From: Emticicia sp040253585
Lineage (GTDB): Bacteria; Bacteroidota; Bacteroidia; Cytophagales; Spirosomataceae
DNA length: 64,000 nt
Direction: 5' to 3'
NCBI RefSeq assembly: GCF_040253585.1
Contig: NZ_JBELAU010000006.1
Location: forward strand, 186,001 to 250,000
Shown: one piece after another, positions 7,306-15,925 of the stretch
How the letters are laid out: each line of letters starts with the position of its first letter
How positions within the stretch are numbered: the first letter of the stretch is position 1
Position numbers and translations under genes: made by a program
The notes under the pieces: generated by a model
What the model saw: only the letters and a program-made list of their open reading frames with translations
Database searches by the model: none
What the model was told of the DNA's origin: nothing

Positions 7306-9936
7306 TTATAAGACCTCTTCTACTGAAGCGATATTTTCAAATAAAATTTCACCTTCTGGGCCAAGTTCCATCATCACTACCGAATCTTTCTGCACTTTCC
7401 CAGCCAAAATTTCTTTCGATAATTCGTTCAAAACTCTGCGTTGTAGTACTCGTTTGAGCGGTCTTGCTCCGAATGTTATATCATATCCTTCTTCGCCCAG
7501 TTTATCCAAAACTGCGTCTGATGCTTCGAGTGTAATGCCTTGTTCGGCCAAACGAGCTTGGATTTGTTTAAACTGAATCTGCACAATTCGACGGATATTG
7601 ATTTTTGTCAACGGGTCGAATAATACGATTTCATCGATACGATTCAAAAACTCTGGTCTGACCGATGCTTTTAGCAAATTCATAACATCGTTTTTGGCTT
7701 CTTCTTTATAGAATAACTGCCAAGCTCTATCATCCCCTTTCGACTCAAGGCATTTATCTTGAATAAAATGACTACCAATATTCGAGGTCATTATCACAAT
7801 CGTATTTTTGAAATTGGCAGTTCGGCCTTTATTATCGGTCAAACGTCCTTCGTCAAGCACTTGTAATAAAATATTCCATACATCAGGGTGAGCCTTTTCG
7901 ATTTCGTCCAACAAAATCACACTGTATGGTTTGCGTCTTACGGCCTCAGTTAATTGTCCTCCTTCTTCATAACCCACGTATCCTGGAGGCGAACCCACCA
8001 AACGGCTCACGGCATGGCGTTCTTGGTACTCACTCATGTCGATTCTCACCATTGCCGAATCATCATTGAATAAATATTCGGCCAAAGCCTTTGCCAATTC
8101 AGTTTTACCAACACCCGTACTTCCCAAAAATAAGAAACTACCAATCGGCTTTTTAGGGTCTTGCATACCTGCACGAGAGCGACGCACCGCATCGGCAACC
8201 AACTCAATGGCTTCCTCCTGCCCTGCAACTCTACGACGTAGTTCATCTTCCAAATGCAATAATTTTTCACGTTCACTTTGCAACATTTTTGTTACAGGAA
8301 CACCCGTCCAACGAGCTACGATTTCAGCAATATTCTCGGCTGTCACTTCCTCATTTAACAAATTATTGGCTGGTTGTTGCTCATTTTTTTTCTGAATCTC
8401 ATTTAGACGATTATTGGTTTCAATCAATTTACCGTAGCGAATCTCGGCCACTTTTCCATAATCGCCCGCACGTTCGGCTTGGTCTGCTTCGAGTTTTAGT
8501 TGCTCAACTTGCTCTTTCAATGAGCGAAGTTCATTCAACGAACCTTTTTCATTTTCCCATTTTGCCTTCAAATCGTCACGTTTTTCGCTTAAATCAGCAA
8601 TGTCTTTATTCAAAACTGACTCTTTTTCACGGTTATTTTCACGACGAATCGCTTCTCGCTCAATTTCGAGCTGCATGATTTTACGATTCAATTCATCTAA
8701 TTCTTCAGGCATTGAATCCATTTCGAGGCGAAGTTTCGATGCCGCTTCATCCATCAAATCAATGGCTTTATCGGGCAAAAATCTATCCGAAATATATCTA
8801 TCCGAAAGTTCAACGGCCGCAATCACGGCATCATCTTGGATTCTTACACCGTGGTGTAATTCGTATTTATCTTTGATTCCTCGCAAAATCGAAATCGCAT
8901 CTTGCACATTTGGTTCATCAACCACCACTGTTTGAAAACGACGTTCGAGAGCTTTGTCTTTCTCAATATATTTTTGGTATTCGTTGAGTGTTGTTGCACC
9001 AATTGTGTGCAATTCACCACGAGAAAGAGCAGGTTTCAATAAGTTTGCGGCATCCATCGCTCCTTCTCCGCCAGCACCAGCCCCCACAAGCGTATGAATT
9101 TCATCAATAAACAAAATCATTTCTCCGTCTGAGTCAGTCACTTCCTTGATTACGGCTTTCAGACGTTCTTCAAACTCACCTTTATATTTTGCACCCGCGA
9201 TCAACAAACCCATATCAAGCGATACGATGGTTTTTGATTTTAAGTTTTCGGGAACATCACCCGATACAATTCTTTGTGCTAAACCTTCTACGATGGCGGT
9301 TTTTCCGACACCTGGTTCACCTAACAAAATTGGGTTATTTTTGGTACGGCGTGAGAGAATCTGCAAAACTCGGCGGATTTCTTCGTCACGGCCAATTACG
9401 GGGTCAATTTTGCCTTTTCGTGCCAAATCATTCAGATTTTTGCTGTATCGAGAAAGGGCTTGGTAAGTATTTTCGGCGTTTTGGTCTTTCACGGTGTTGT
9501 TTCCTCTTAGTTCTTTAATGGCTACTTTTAAGTTTTTTTCATTCAAATTATTCTCTTTCAACAAACTCGCTACCGAGTCTTTTCCTGCGGCCAAACTTAA
9601 AAGTAAGAGTTCGACACTCACAAATTCATCACCAAACTCTTTCATCAAATTGGTGGCTTTGCTCAAGGCTTGAGCAGTATCATTGCTCAAATATAATTGG
9701 CTGGCGTCGCCCGAAACTTTCGGATAAGCTGACACAATATTTTCGAGCTTTGCTTGTATAGTTTCTTTGTTGACTGCCGCTTTATTTAACAAAAAAGTAG
9801 CAGTATTGGCATCTTCTTCCAAAATTGCTTTCAGAATATGCCCAGTTTCAATTGCCTGTTGACCATTTCCGAGGGCAATCTCGGAAGCCTTCTGAATCAC
9901 TTCTTGGACTTTGATGGTATATTGATTAAAATTCAT
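7306..9936 (-). CDS. clpB: ATP-dependent disaggregase ClpB
   Basis: An 876-aa Hsp100 protein that rescues aggregated proteins together with DnaK in the cytoplasm. The Clp N-terminal repeat domain occupies about residues 1-145. NBD1 has Walker A GEPGVGKT at 206-213 and Walker B ILFIDEIHTL. The coiled-coil M-domain (about 410-530, rich in Glu/Lys/Arg heptads) separates ClpB from ClpA and ClpC. NBD2 has GSTGVGKTELAKALA and VILLDEIEKAH, with the sensor-2 GARPLKR near the C-terminus. Length is typical (about 860-880). No CIRCE-type inverted repeat was seen upstream; two hairpins lie in the 270-bp leader region. Confidence 0.97.
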   Translation of the reverse strand: MNFNQYTIKVQEVIQKASEIALGNGQQAIETGHILKAILEEDANTATFLLNKAAVNKETIQAKLENIVSAYPKVSGDASQLYLSNDTAQALSKATNLMKEFGDEFVSVELLLLSLAAGKDSVASLLKENNLNEKNLKVAIKELRGNNTVKDQNAENTYQALSRYSKNLNDLARKGKIDPVIGRDEEIRRVLQILSRRTKNNPILLGEPGVGKTAIVEGLAQRIVSGDVPENLKSKTIVSLDMGLLIAGAKYKGEFEERLKAVIKEVTDSDGEMILFIDEIHTLVGAGAGGEGAMDAANLLKPALSRGELHTIGATTLNEYQKYIEKDKALERRFQTVVVDEPNVQDAISILRGIKDKYELHHGVRIQDDAVIAAVELSDRYISDRFLPDKAIDLMDEAASKLRLEMDSMPEELDELNRKIMQLEIEREAIRRENNREKESVLNKDIADLSEKRDDLKAKWENEKGSLNELRSLKEQVEQLKLEADQAERAGDYGKVAEIRYGKLIETNNRLNEIQKKNEQQPANNLLNEEVTAENIAEIVARWTGVPVTKMLQSEREKLLHLEDELRRRVAGQEEAIELVADAVRRSRAGMQDPKKPIGSFLFLGSTGVGKTELAKALAEYLFNDDSAMVRIDMSEYQERHAVSRLVGSPPGYVGYEEGGQLTEAVRRKPYSVILLDEIEKAHPDVWNILLQVLDEGRLTDNKGRTANFKNTIVIMTSNIGSHFIQDKCLESKGDDRAWQLFYKEEAKNDVMNLLKASVRPEFLNRIDEIVLFDPLTKINIRRIVQIQFKQIQARLAEQGITLEASDAVLDKLGEEGYDITFGARPLKRVLQRRVLNELSKEILAGKVQKDSVVMMELGPEGEILFENIASVEEVL

Positions 9937-10141
9937 CGTTTTTATGTTTTTTTAGTAGCACAAGTTTTCAGCTTGTCACCCACAGATTTTTATAATTGTG
10001 TGATGGCAATCATATCATCAAAAAGTATGCAGATGTGTATTTTTCGGAAATAATGACCGAAAAATCGCCAAAAACTCAAATAAATAACGACAAAAAGGCA
10101 GAAGTAAGCTAAATGACGAAAATACAAGATGACAAAAATGC
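9937..10141. other. clpB upstream region with two hairpins
   Basis: No coding region of useful size. Two inverted repeats are visible: ACAAG-ttttcag-CTTGT at 9960-9976, close to the clpB start, and ATTTTTCGG / CCGAAAAAT (9-bp perfect stem, 10039-10065). On the clpB strand a TACTTTTTG string lies about 90 bases before the start; it misses the TAnnTTTG consensus by one spacer base. Either hairpin could sit in the clpB 5' leader. Confidence 0.4.
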
Positions 10142-10178
10142 AAAAGAGCAAAACAACCGAAGTCATTTTGCTCTTAAA
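10142..10178 (-). terminator. Hairpin downstream of the small membrane protein gene
   Basis: AAGAGCAAAA (10144-10153) and TTTTGCTCTT (10166-10175) form a 10-bp stem about 30 bases after the stop of the minus-strand gene at 10209-10499, followed by a short T-run on that strand. Confidence 0.6.
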
Positions 10179-10208
10179 ATAGTTATATAGTTTGTTTAGA
10201 GAAGTCTC

Positions 10209-10499
10209 TTAGAAAAATCTTGAAAATGCTGTAATCACAAATACAAAAATCGAAGCCCACATTGGTACACGGCGTGCTTTGTAAGTTGCTTCTTGAAATG
10301 CCTTTAGATATTCTAAACGCATCCACACTCCTACTGCCAACAATAAGCAAAAAGTAGAACTTGCAAACTTAAATGCCATTGCGTGCATTGGCTCTAATGA
10401 AAAGTACAAGAAGATATTTACTAATAAAAGTAGGATTCCAAGAAGAGCGAATACCTTAAATGACCATGTGTAAGTTTCTTTGTCTATGTTATTTCTCAT
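10209..10499 (-). CDS. Small integral membrane protein, unknown function
   Basis: A 96-aa protein with three predicted membrane helices (about residues 15-33, 38-58 and 77-94), joined by a basic loop MRLEYLKAFQEATYKARRVP. No domain was recognised. It is accepted as a gene because its composition is that of a real membrane protein, a terminator hairpin follows it, and nothing better overlaps it. Confidence 0.6.
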   Translation of the reverse strand: MRNNIDKETYTWSFKVFALLGILLLLVNIFLYFSLEPMHAMAFKFASSTFCLLLAVGVWMRLEYLKAFQEATYKARRVPMWASIFVFVITAFSRFF

Positions 10500-10921
10500 G
10501 ATTTTGCTGTTTTGTGGTACAAATATAGAAGATTAATTTGATACCTGTCAAGTATTTTATTTAAAATTTTGCTAAAATAACATATTACCAAATAATATTT
10601 GGCACACATTCTTTTTATAGTAAATTAAAATATTGGAATAGTACAATATTATTTTTAACAAAAAGCCAATTATATGTTTCAATTTTAACCTTTTATTACA
10701 AAAAAGTATCATTTCACAGAAAAACAGGTTTCAAGCAAATAATAAACTTTCAACCTAAACATATCACTTTTCTTATAAAGTCAGCGATAAGATATAAAAT
10801 ATGAACTATTGTAAAATTGATTTATTCAATCTTTGCACAAAGATTCTCAAGAATTGATTTCTCGTTTCGAGAAACTTTCTTTTACTTTGAATATGTTATC
10901 AGAAAAACATACATTAAACAG
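10500..10921. other. AT-rich intergenic region
   Basis: About 420 bp of very AT-rich sequence between divergently oriented genes, presumably holding promoters for both. An AATCTTTG string near 10840, close to the -7 consensus, lies about 80 bases before the OsmC ATG. No repeat, RNA gene or coding sequence was recognised. Confidence 0.5.
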
Positions 10922-11341
10922 ATGAAAGTAGAATTAGTAAGAGTCGATGACGCCTTCCATTTTGAAGCCGTCGGTACAGCAGGTACTGTCAACCACATGG
11001 ATGCTAATGTTGACATTGGCGGACATAATTTAGGTGCAAGACCAATGGAAATGCTTCTGATGGGCTTGGGTGGCTGCACGGCAATTGACGTAATCTTAAT
11101 TTTGAAAAAACAACGCCAAGTCATCGAAGACCTCCGAATTTCGGTAGATGGCGAACGAGTGAAAATAGAAGGAACAGAGATGAGTCCATTTCGTAAGATA
11201 AATATTCATTTTGCATTTAAGGGTCAGCTCGACCAGGCAAAAGTTGAGCGTGCCATTCAACTTTCGATGGAGAAATACTGCTCGGCAACGGCACAGTTTA
11301 GCCCAACTGCCGAAATTACGCATACTTTATCTATCAATTAA
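10922..11341 (+). CDS. OsmC family peroxiredoxin-like protein
   Basis: A 139-aa protein from the ATG at 10922; the open frame runs 35 codons further up, but those codons encode no OsmC-like sequence. The family signature is complete: the first redox Cys in MGLGGCTAIDV (Cys52) and the second in MEKYCSATA (Cys120), on the OsmC alpha/beta fold. OsmC/Ohr proteins reduce organic hydroperoxides in the cytoplasm. The GGCTAIDV form and length fit the YhfA/OsmC-like branch rather than Ohr. Confidence 0.88.
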   Translation: MKVELVRVDDAFHFEAVGTAGTVNHMDANVDIGGHNLGARPMEMLLMGLGGCTAIDVILILKKQRQVIEDLRISVDGERVKIEGTEMSPFRKINIHFAFKGQLDQAKVERAIQLSMEKYCSATAQFSPTAEITHTLSIN

Positions 11342-11421
11342 TTTCCAAGCGAAGTATTGGTATAGTATTTGAGATTCAAAAAGTAATTTATTACTTTTTA
11401 AAATCACAAAATATTATAAAC

Positions 11422-11613
11422 ATGAGAAAGTTAATCGTAGTTTTGGCATTGGTAGTATCGGCAGCCACTGTTGTTTTGGCAGTTGAGAAAGAAAAAGGTG
11501 GTCGCAAAGCCCGCAAAGAAGCAGCAAAAAAAGAAATGAAATGCTGCGATAAAGAAATGGCAAAGGAATGCAAAAAAGAAAGCAAAGCTTGTAGCGAAAA
11601 GAAAGCAGAATAA
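11422..11613 (+). CDS. Short secreted Lys/Cys-rich peptide
   Basis: A 63-aa protein. The N-terminus (residues 1-20) is a clear signal peptide ending at VLAVE. The mature 43 residues are about one third Lys, with a further quarter Glu/Ala, and hold four Cys in KCCDKEMAKECKKESKACS. No domain was recognised. Spaced Cys with Lys could bind metal or form disulfides, but that is inference. A strong terminator follows, which supports an independent transcript. Confidence 0.6.
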   Translation: MRKLIVVLALVVSAATVVLAVEKEKGGRKARKEAAKKEMKCCDKEMAKECKKESKACSEKKAE

Positions 11614-11645
11614 CAATCTTATTTTCTATAATCAATTGAGTACCC

Positions 11646-11676
11646 AAAGGTCAATGAGCAATCGTTGACCTTTTTT
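11646..11676 (+). terminator. Rho-independent terminator after the Lys/Cys-rich peptide gene
   Basis: AAAGGTCAA, a 10-base loop and TTGACCTTTTTT form a 9-bp stem with a T-run, about 33 bases after the stop. Confidence 0.85.
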
Positions 11677-11741
11677 AGTATATTCCATTGCTTTAGGTAT
11701 CATTTTTTCTTAATTTGGCATAATTATACTACCTACATTTT

Positions 11742-12566
11742 ATGAGTCCGAAGGTGTCTTTACGGAAAAACATACACAGTATTCTTGAAATTACTTGGCA
11801 TCGAAAACTCGGTTTGAGTTTTTGGGTAAATATATTTCTCACCCTAATTATTTCTCTCAATGCGATAGCTATTATTTTAGATACTGTTCCGAGGATTCAT
11901 GATAATTATCACCAAATTTTACTTGACTTTGAGGTATTTTCGGTTATCGTTTTTACTATCGAATATATACTACGTTTATGGTCTTGTGTTGAAAATCCAG
12001 CCTTTTCTCATCCAGTCAAAGGTCGATTAAAATTTATTCTTTCGGCCTGGGGCTTGGTTGATTTACTTTCTATTGCTCCATTTTATGTATCCATTTTCAT
12101 CACTGATTTAGGGTTTATCCGTATTCTTCGCCTACTCCGAATGCTTCGTTTATTCAGAGTAAGTAAATATTTCCATGCCTTGCGAGTGATTCAAAAAGTA
12201 ATGAAAGAGAAACAAGAGGAACTCGTATTAAGCTTTGTTTTTATAGTTTTTGTGCTAATTATTTCGTCGAGTACGCTATATTATTTTGAACATGAAGTAC
12301 AACCACAAAAATTTTCAAGTATTCCAGAGTCAATGTGGTGGGGCGTTAATGCCATGACAACCGTCGGTGATGCTGATTTTCGCCCCATAACACCAATGGG
12401 AAAAATAATAGGAGGCTTAATAGCTATACTTGGGGTTGCACTCTTTGCTTTACCAACTGGTATTTTGGCCTCAGGATTTGCCGAACAAATGCGAGGAAAC
12501 AGACAAAAAATCAAATGTCCACATTGTGGAAGTGAGTTTCATCATTCACATACTGCTAATCCTTAA
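11742..12566 (+). CDS. Voltage-gated cation channel (Kv-like, six TM) with atypical filter
   Basis: A 274-aa ion transporter family protein (PF00520). S1-S6 are visible. S4 carries Arg at every third position (R127, R130, R133, R136, R139), a complete voltage sensor. S6 ends in GVALFALPTGILASGFAEQM, as in bacterial Kv channels. The pore loop reads TTVGDADFRPIT (residues 206-217), where potassium channels have TVGYGD: the filter Tyr and second Gly are replaced by Asp and Ala with no length change. The C-terminus has CPHC (259-262) plus HHSH, a possible zinc site. Whether it is still K+-selective cannot be told. Confidence 0.85.
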   Translation: MSPKVSLRKNIHSILEITWHRKLGLSFWVNIFLTLIISLNAIAIILDTVPRIHDNYHQILLDFEVFSVIVFTIEYILRLWSCVENPAFSHPVKGRLKFILSAWGLVDLLSIAPFYVSIFITDLGFIRILRLLRMLRLFRVSKYFHALRVIQKVMKEKQEELVLSFVFIVFVLIISSSTLYYFEHEVQPQKFSSIPESMWWGVNAMTTVGDADFRPITPMGKIIGGLIAILGVALFALPTGILASGFAEQMRGNRQKIKCPHCGSEFHHSHTANP

Positions 12567-12614
12567 AATAATCTTCAAAAAAAATAGAATTAATATTTTA
12601 CTGGTACCTTTAAA

Positions 12615-12645
12615 TTGTTTTTCGATACAGCCCTGCTTATCTTTG
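12615..12645 (+). promoter_or_regulatory. Promoter of purK
   Basis: TTG (12615-12617), 20 bases, then TATCTTTG (12638-12645) fit the Bacteroidota TTG/TAnnTTTG consensus. Transcription would begin near 12652, inside the longest open frame. This rules out the upstream TTG codon at 12615 as start and points to the GTG at 12663. Confidence 0.7.
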
Positions 12646-12662
12646 CACAAAAAAACTTCTTC

Positions 12663-13802
12663 GTGCAATTCGATAACTCAAAAAAACTCGGTATTCTTGG
12701 CGGTGGCCAATTGGGCAGAATGATTATACAAGCTGCCATTGATTTTGACTTCACCATAAAATCGCTCGACCCTGACCCCAATGCACCTTGCAAACACATT
12801 GCTCATGAATTTGTAAATGGTTCGCTGAAAGATTACGATACAGTAATGGCTTTTGGGCAAGACTGCGATATTATTACGATTGAAATTGAAAACGTAAATA
12901 TTGAAGCACTCGAAACATTTGAGAAACAAGGCAAATTGGTCTATCCGCAACCTTCAGTTCTCCGTTTGATTCAAGATAAACGCATTCAAAAACAGTTCTA
13001 TAAAGAGAATAACCTTCCGACTGCCGATTTTATTCTTACTGAAAATCAAGCTGATGTGAAAAATTATATTGATTTTCTACCAGCAGTTCATAAACTCGGC
13101 ACTGGTGGCTACGATGGTAAAGGTGTTCAAGTTCTACGCTCTGAAGCCGATTTAGCCAAAGCATTCGAGCAGCCAAGTGTGTTGGAAAAAATGATTGATT
13201 TTGAGAAAGAATTAGCAGTGATTGTGGCACGAAATCCAAGTGGAGAAATCAAAACTTTTCCAGTTGTTGAAATGGTGTTTCATCCAGAAGCCAATTTAGT
13301 TGAATACCTATTTGCTCCTGCCGAAATTTCAACCGAAATAGAAACACAAGCTGAGCAAGTAGCTATCAAAACAGCTGAAGCCTTTGGTGTAGTTGGCTTG
13401 TTGGCAGTTGAAATGTTTTTAACAAGAGATGGACAGATTTTAATCAATGAAGTTGCACCTCGCCCACATAATAGCGGTCACCAAAGCATCAGAGCCAATG
13501 ATGTTTCGCAATATGAGCAACATCTAAGAGCCATTTTTGATTTGCCTTTGGGAAGTACAAAAGCACATTCTAAAGCAGCTATGGTCAATCTATTAGGCGA
13601 AGATGGCTATTCGGGCGAGGCTGTCTATGAAGGCATGAACGAAGTTTTAGCAGTCGAAGGTGTGCATCCATTTTTATATGGGAAGAAAACAACAAAGCCT
13701 TTCCGCAAAATGGGACATATAACGATTATCGACCAAAATTTTGATAAATTAAAAGAAAAGGTCATTTTTGTAAAAGAAAAATTAAAAGTAATAGCGAAAT
13801 GA
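12663..13802 (+). CDS. purK: N5-carboxyaminoimidazole ribonucleotide synthase PurK
   Basis: A 379-aa ATP-grasp enzyme making N5-CAIR from AIR, bicarbonate and ATP in purine synthesis. It starts with KKLGILGGGQLGRM; the ATP-grasp core includes KLGTGGYDGKGV, and the metal/ligand site is EVAPRPHNSGH. The GTG at 12663 is chosen because the promoter box lies just upstream and the resulting length is normal for the family. The 5' leader would be only about 10 nt, leaving no room for a purine riboswitch. purE follows 101 bp later on the same strand. Confidence 0.93.
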   Translation: MQFDNSKKLGILGGGQLGRMIIQAAIDFDFTIKSLDPDPNAPCKHIAHEFVNGSLKDYDTVMAFGQDCDIITIEIENVNIEALETFEKQGKLVYPQPSVLRLIQDKRIQKQFYKENNLPTADFILTENQADVKNYIDFLPAVHKLGTGGYDGKGVQVLRSEADLAKAFEQPSVLEKMIDFEKELAVIVARNPSGEIKTFPVVEMVFHPEANLVEYLFAPAEISTEIETQAEQVAIKTAEAFGVVGLLAVEMFLTRDGQILINEVAPRPHNSGHQSIRANDVSQYEQHLRAIFDLPLGSTKAHSKAAMVNLLGEDGYSGEAVYEGMNEVLAVEGVHPFLYGKKTTKPFRKMGHITIIDQNFDKLKEKVIFVKEKLKVIAK

Positions 13803-13897
13803 ATTGAGAATTGTTAATTGAGAATTGATAATTAAACTAATTTTAAATAGTGCGATTCTAAAATCATTCTCCATTCTCCATTCTTAACTCTCAATTT
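13802..13897. repeat. Long imperfect inverted repeat between purK and purE
   Basis: A left arm made of AATTGAGAATTG-type repeats (13802-13833) can pair with the right arm of ATTCTCCATTCT and TTAACTCTCAATTT (13866-13897). It begins at the purK stop codon and ends 7 bases before purE. A related but not identical element is at 18022-18073. Confidence 0.6.
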
Positions 13898-13903
13898 AAA
13901 AAG

Positions 13904-14389
13904 ATGGTAGGAATTATAATGGGTAGTTTATCCGACTGGAAAATAATGTCGGCAGCAGTTGAAATATTAGAACAATTCGGAATTCCTTACGAAAAAGAAG
14001 TTGTTTCGGCACACCGCACACCACAGAAAATGCTTGATTATGCTCTTTCGGCTCGTAAAAGAGGCTTGAAAGTAATCATTGCTGGTGCGGGTGGAGCAGC
14101 TCATTTACCAGGAATGGTCTCATCGAGTACAACTTTGCCGGTGATTGGCGTGCCAATTAAATCAAGCAATTCGATTGACGGTTGGGATTCTATTTTGTCG
14201 ATTCTGCAAATGCCTGCAGGTGTGCCTGTAGCAACTGTTTCGCTCAATGGAGCAAAAAATGCGGGAATTTTAGCCGCACAGATTTTGGGTGCAAACGATG
14301 AAGAAATTGCAAAGAAATTACGAGCATACAGCGAAGGTCTGAAAGATTTGGTTGAAGAAATGAATGAGGAACTAAAAAAAACGGTATAA
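13904..14389 (+). CDS. purE: N5-CAIR mutase PurE (class I)
   Basis: A 161-aa enzyme converting N5-CAIR to CAIR, the step after PurK. The class I signature is complete: GSLSDWKIM at residues 7-15, the catalytic-His motif SAHRTP, and the GAGGAAHLPGM loop. The presence of purK next door agrees with the class I, PurK-dependent route. The two genes are probably one transcript, interrupted by an inverted repeat. Confidence 0.95.
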   Translation: MVGIIMGSLSDWKIMSAAVEILEQFGIPYEKEVVSAHRTPQKMLDYALSARKRGLKVIIAGAGGAAHLPGMVSSSTTLPVIGVPIKSSNSIDGWDSILSILQMPAGVPVATVSLNGAKNAGILAAQILGANDEEIAKKLRAYSEGLKDLVEEMNEELKKTV

Positions 14390-14527
14390 GCTCAAACGTA
14401 AATACCCTATAATTGAATTGATATGCAGATATTTATAGTTATTTTAGCCATTTATAATTATCCAATCTCAATTATACGTTAATTAAAGCACTTGTTTTCC
14501 TATTTATAAATTAAAACACCTTTTCCC

Positions 14528-15247
14528 ATGCAGTTCGAAGACCGAGAAAATCGAGAACAACGTAATGAACGTCCCAAAGAGCCTGCTCGTAATCTGCCAA
14601 TGGCGGTTTTATTAGTTCTTGTGGGTATTATTTGTGCTTTACTTTACATTGGATGGAAGTATATGTCAGATGATACTTCAGGGGGTGATGACCTAACCGC
14701 AGTTCCTGCTGATACTGTGGCCAAAGCCATTGGTAATCAGCCAGAAGAGGAAGAAAAAACTCTTACTGAAACAACAAACAATACTACTCCAACTGCTAAT
14801 GGTTTACCTGAAGTTTCTGTACCAAAAGTAGGCGATAAGAATGAAGCAACAGCTGTAAAGGAAGAAAAACCTAAAGAAGAGAAGCCAAAAGAGGAAAAAC
14901 CAAAGGAAGAAAAGCCTAAAGTTGAAATTCCTGCGGGTGGAGAAACATATACACATACAGTTGGCGAAGGGGAAACTTTCTTTGGTATTGCCAATCGCTA
15001 TAACATTAAGAAAGAAACATTGAAAGCAATGAATCCTGGGGTTGATGAAAGCGGCATTAAGATTGGAGTTACTAAACTTAAAGTTCGTATCAAAGCCGTT
15101 CATACAGTAGGCCCGGGTGATATTATTAGAGTGGTGAGCAATAAGTATGGTGTTTCTCAAACACTCATCATGCAAGCCAACAAAAAGACTAAAAACTACG
15201 CCGCTCGTGGCGAAAAATTGATAATTCCATTTGCTGAGAAGCAGTAG
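14528..15247 (+). CDS. Membrane-anchored LysM protein
   Basis: A 239-aa protein with a charged N-terminal tail (residues 1-24), one membrane helix (about 25-45), a low-complexity periplasmic linker with four tandem KPKEE-type repeats, then two LysM motifs: YTHTVGEGETFFGIANRYNI and VHTVGPGDIIRVVSNKYGV. LysM binds peptidoglycan glycan strands, so the protein probably links the inner membrane to the wall. No catalytic domain is present. A terminator follows. Confidence 0.85.
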   Translation: MQFEDRENREQRNERPKEPARNLPMAVLLVLVGIICALLYIGWKYMSDDTSGGDDLTAVPADTVAKAIGNQPEEEEKTLTETTNNTTPTANGLPEVSVPKVGDKNEATAVKEEKPKEEKPKEEKPKEEKPKVEIPAGGETYTHTVGEGETFFGIANRYNIKKETLKAMNPGVDESGIKIGVTKLKVRIKAVHTVGPGDIIRVVSNKYGVSQTLIMQANKKTKNYAARGEKLIIPFAEKQ

Positions 15248-15268
15248 TATTTAATCGAGATATTTAAG

Positions 15269-15297
15269 AAAAGCCATCTTTCGAGGTGGCTTTTTTT
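15269..15297 (+). terminator. Rho-independent terminator after the LysM gene
   Basis: AAAGCCATCT and GAGGTGGCTTT pair (one mismatch, G-T allowed) and are followed by seven T. Confidence 0.75.
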
Positions 15298-15415
15298 ATG
15301 AATATATCTTAAAACAATCATTGCTAATCATAGGTTTAGAAAATTTTTATTTTAAGCTGTAACACTCACCCACTTTTTCGCATCTAACAGGCAAAAACTC
15401 AAAACCTTTTGAAAT

Positions 15416-15922
15416 ATGAAAAAGTATTACAGACTTGAACAAGCCTTACTATTGCTTTTTATTATAGTTGGTGGTATTGAAGTGGGTGGAGGTCTATACG
15501 AAATTCGGGTTATACAACCACTTATACTTCATTCTCAACCAGAATCAGTATGGAAATTTAGTTTACTACGTACCCAATATCCCGAATTTGCTATTAATCC
15601 GGGATTTAAATTTTGGAAATTCACATCTCCATTTATTCTTATCTCAGCGATTGGTTTGTTAATTCTATCATTCAAAACAAATAAAATACAACAGCGTTTT
15701 TTTCTACTAATTTCTACACTCTTGATTATTTGTTTTGTAACCACTTTATTTTATTTTGCCCCTACTACTGGTAAAATCATGGATAGTGCAAAGTTAAAGC
15801 TAAATGCAGAGGAAACCACTTCGATAGTTCTAATGTGGACAAGGTTAAATTGGCTACGATTAGTATTTTATATGACAGCTTGGTTGACAGCATTAAAAAC
15901 TTGGAGAGAAAATAAATTATAA
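15416..15922 (+). CDS. Four-helix membrane protein, DUF1772-like
   Basis: A 168-aa protein with about four membrane helices (residues 8-27, 68-86, 94-114 and 145-163). The layout, with a helix pair separated by a soluble loop and a final WTRLNWLRLVFYMTAWLTAL, resembles the DUF1772 / anthrone-oxygenase-like membrane family. This is a pattern match only. No operon partner: hemW lies convergent 3 bp away. Confidence 0.6.
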   Translation: MKKYYRLEQALLLLFIIVGGIEVGGGLYEIRVIQPLILHSQPESVWKFSLLRTQYPEFAINPGFKFWKFTSPFILISAIGLLILSFKTNKIQQRFFLLISTLLIICFVTTLFYFAPTTGKIMDSAKLKLNAEETTSIVLMWTRLNWLRLVFYMTAWLTALKTWRENKL

Positions 15923-15925
15923 GTA

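Noticed and set aside
8036..9466. Several antisense frames of 100-130 aa across clpB
   Set aside because: They mirror the strongly biased codon use of clpB and have no protein features of their own.
12646..12662. Purine riboswitch before purK
   Set aside because: The promoter box leaves a leader of only about 10 nt, too short for an aptamer.
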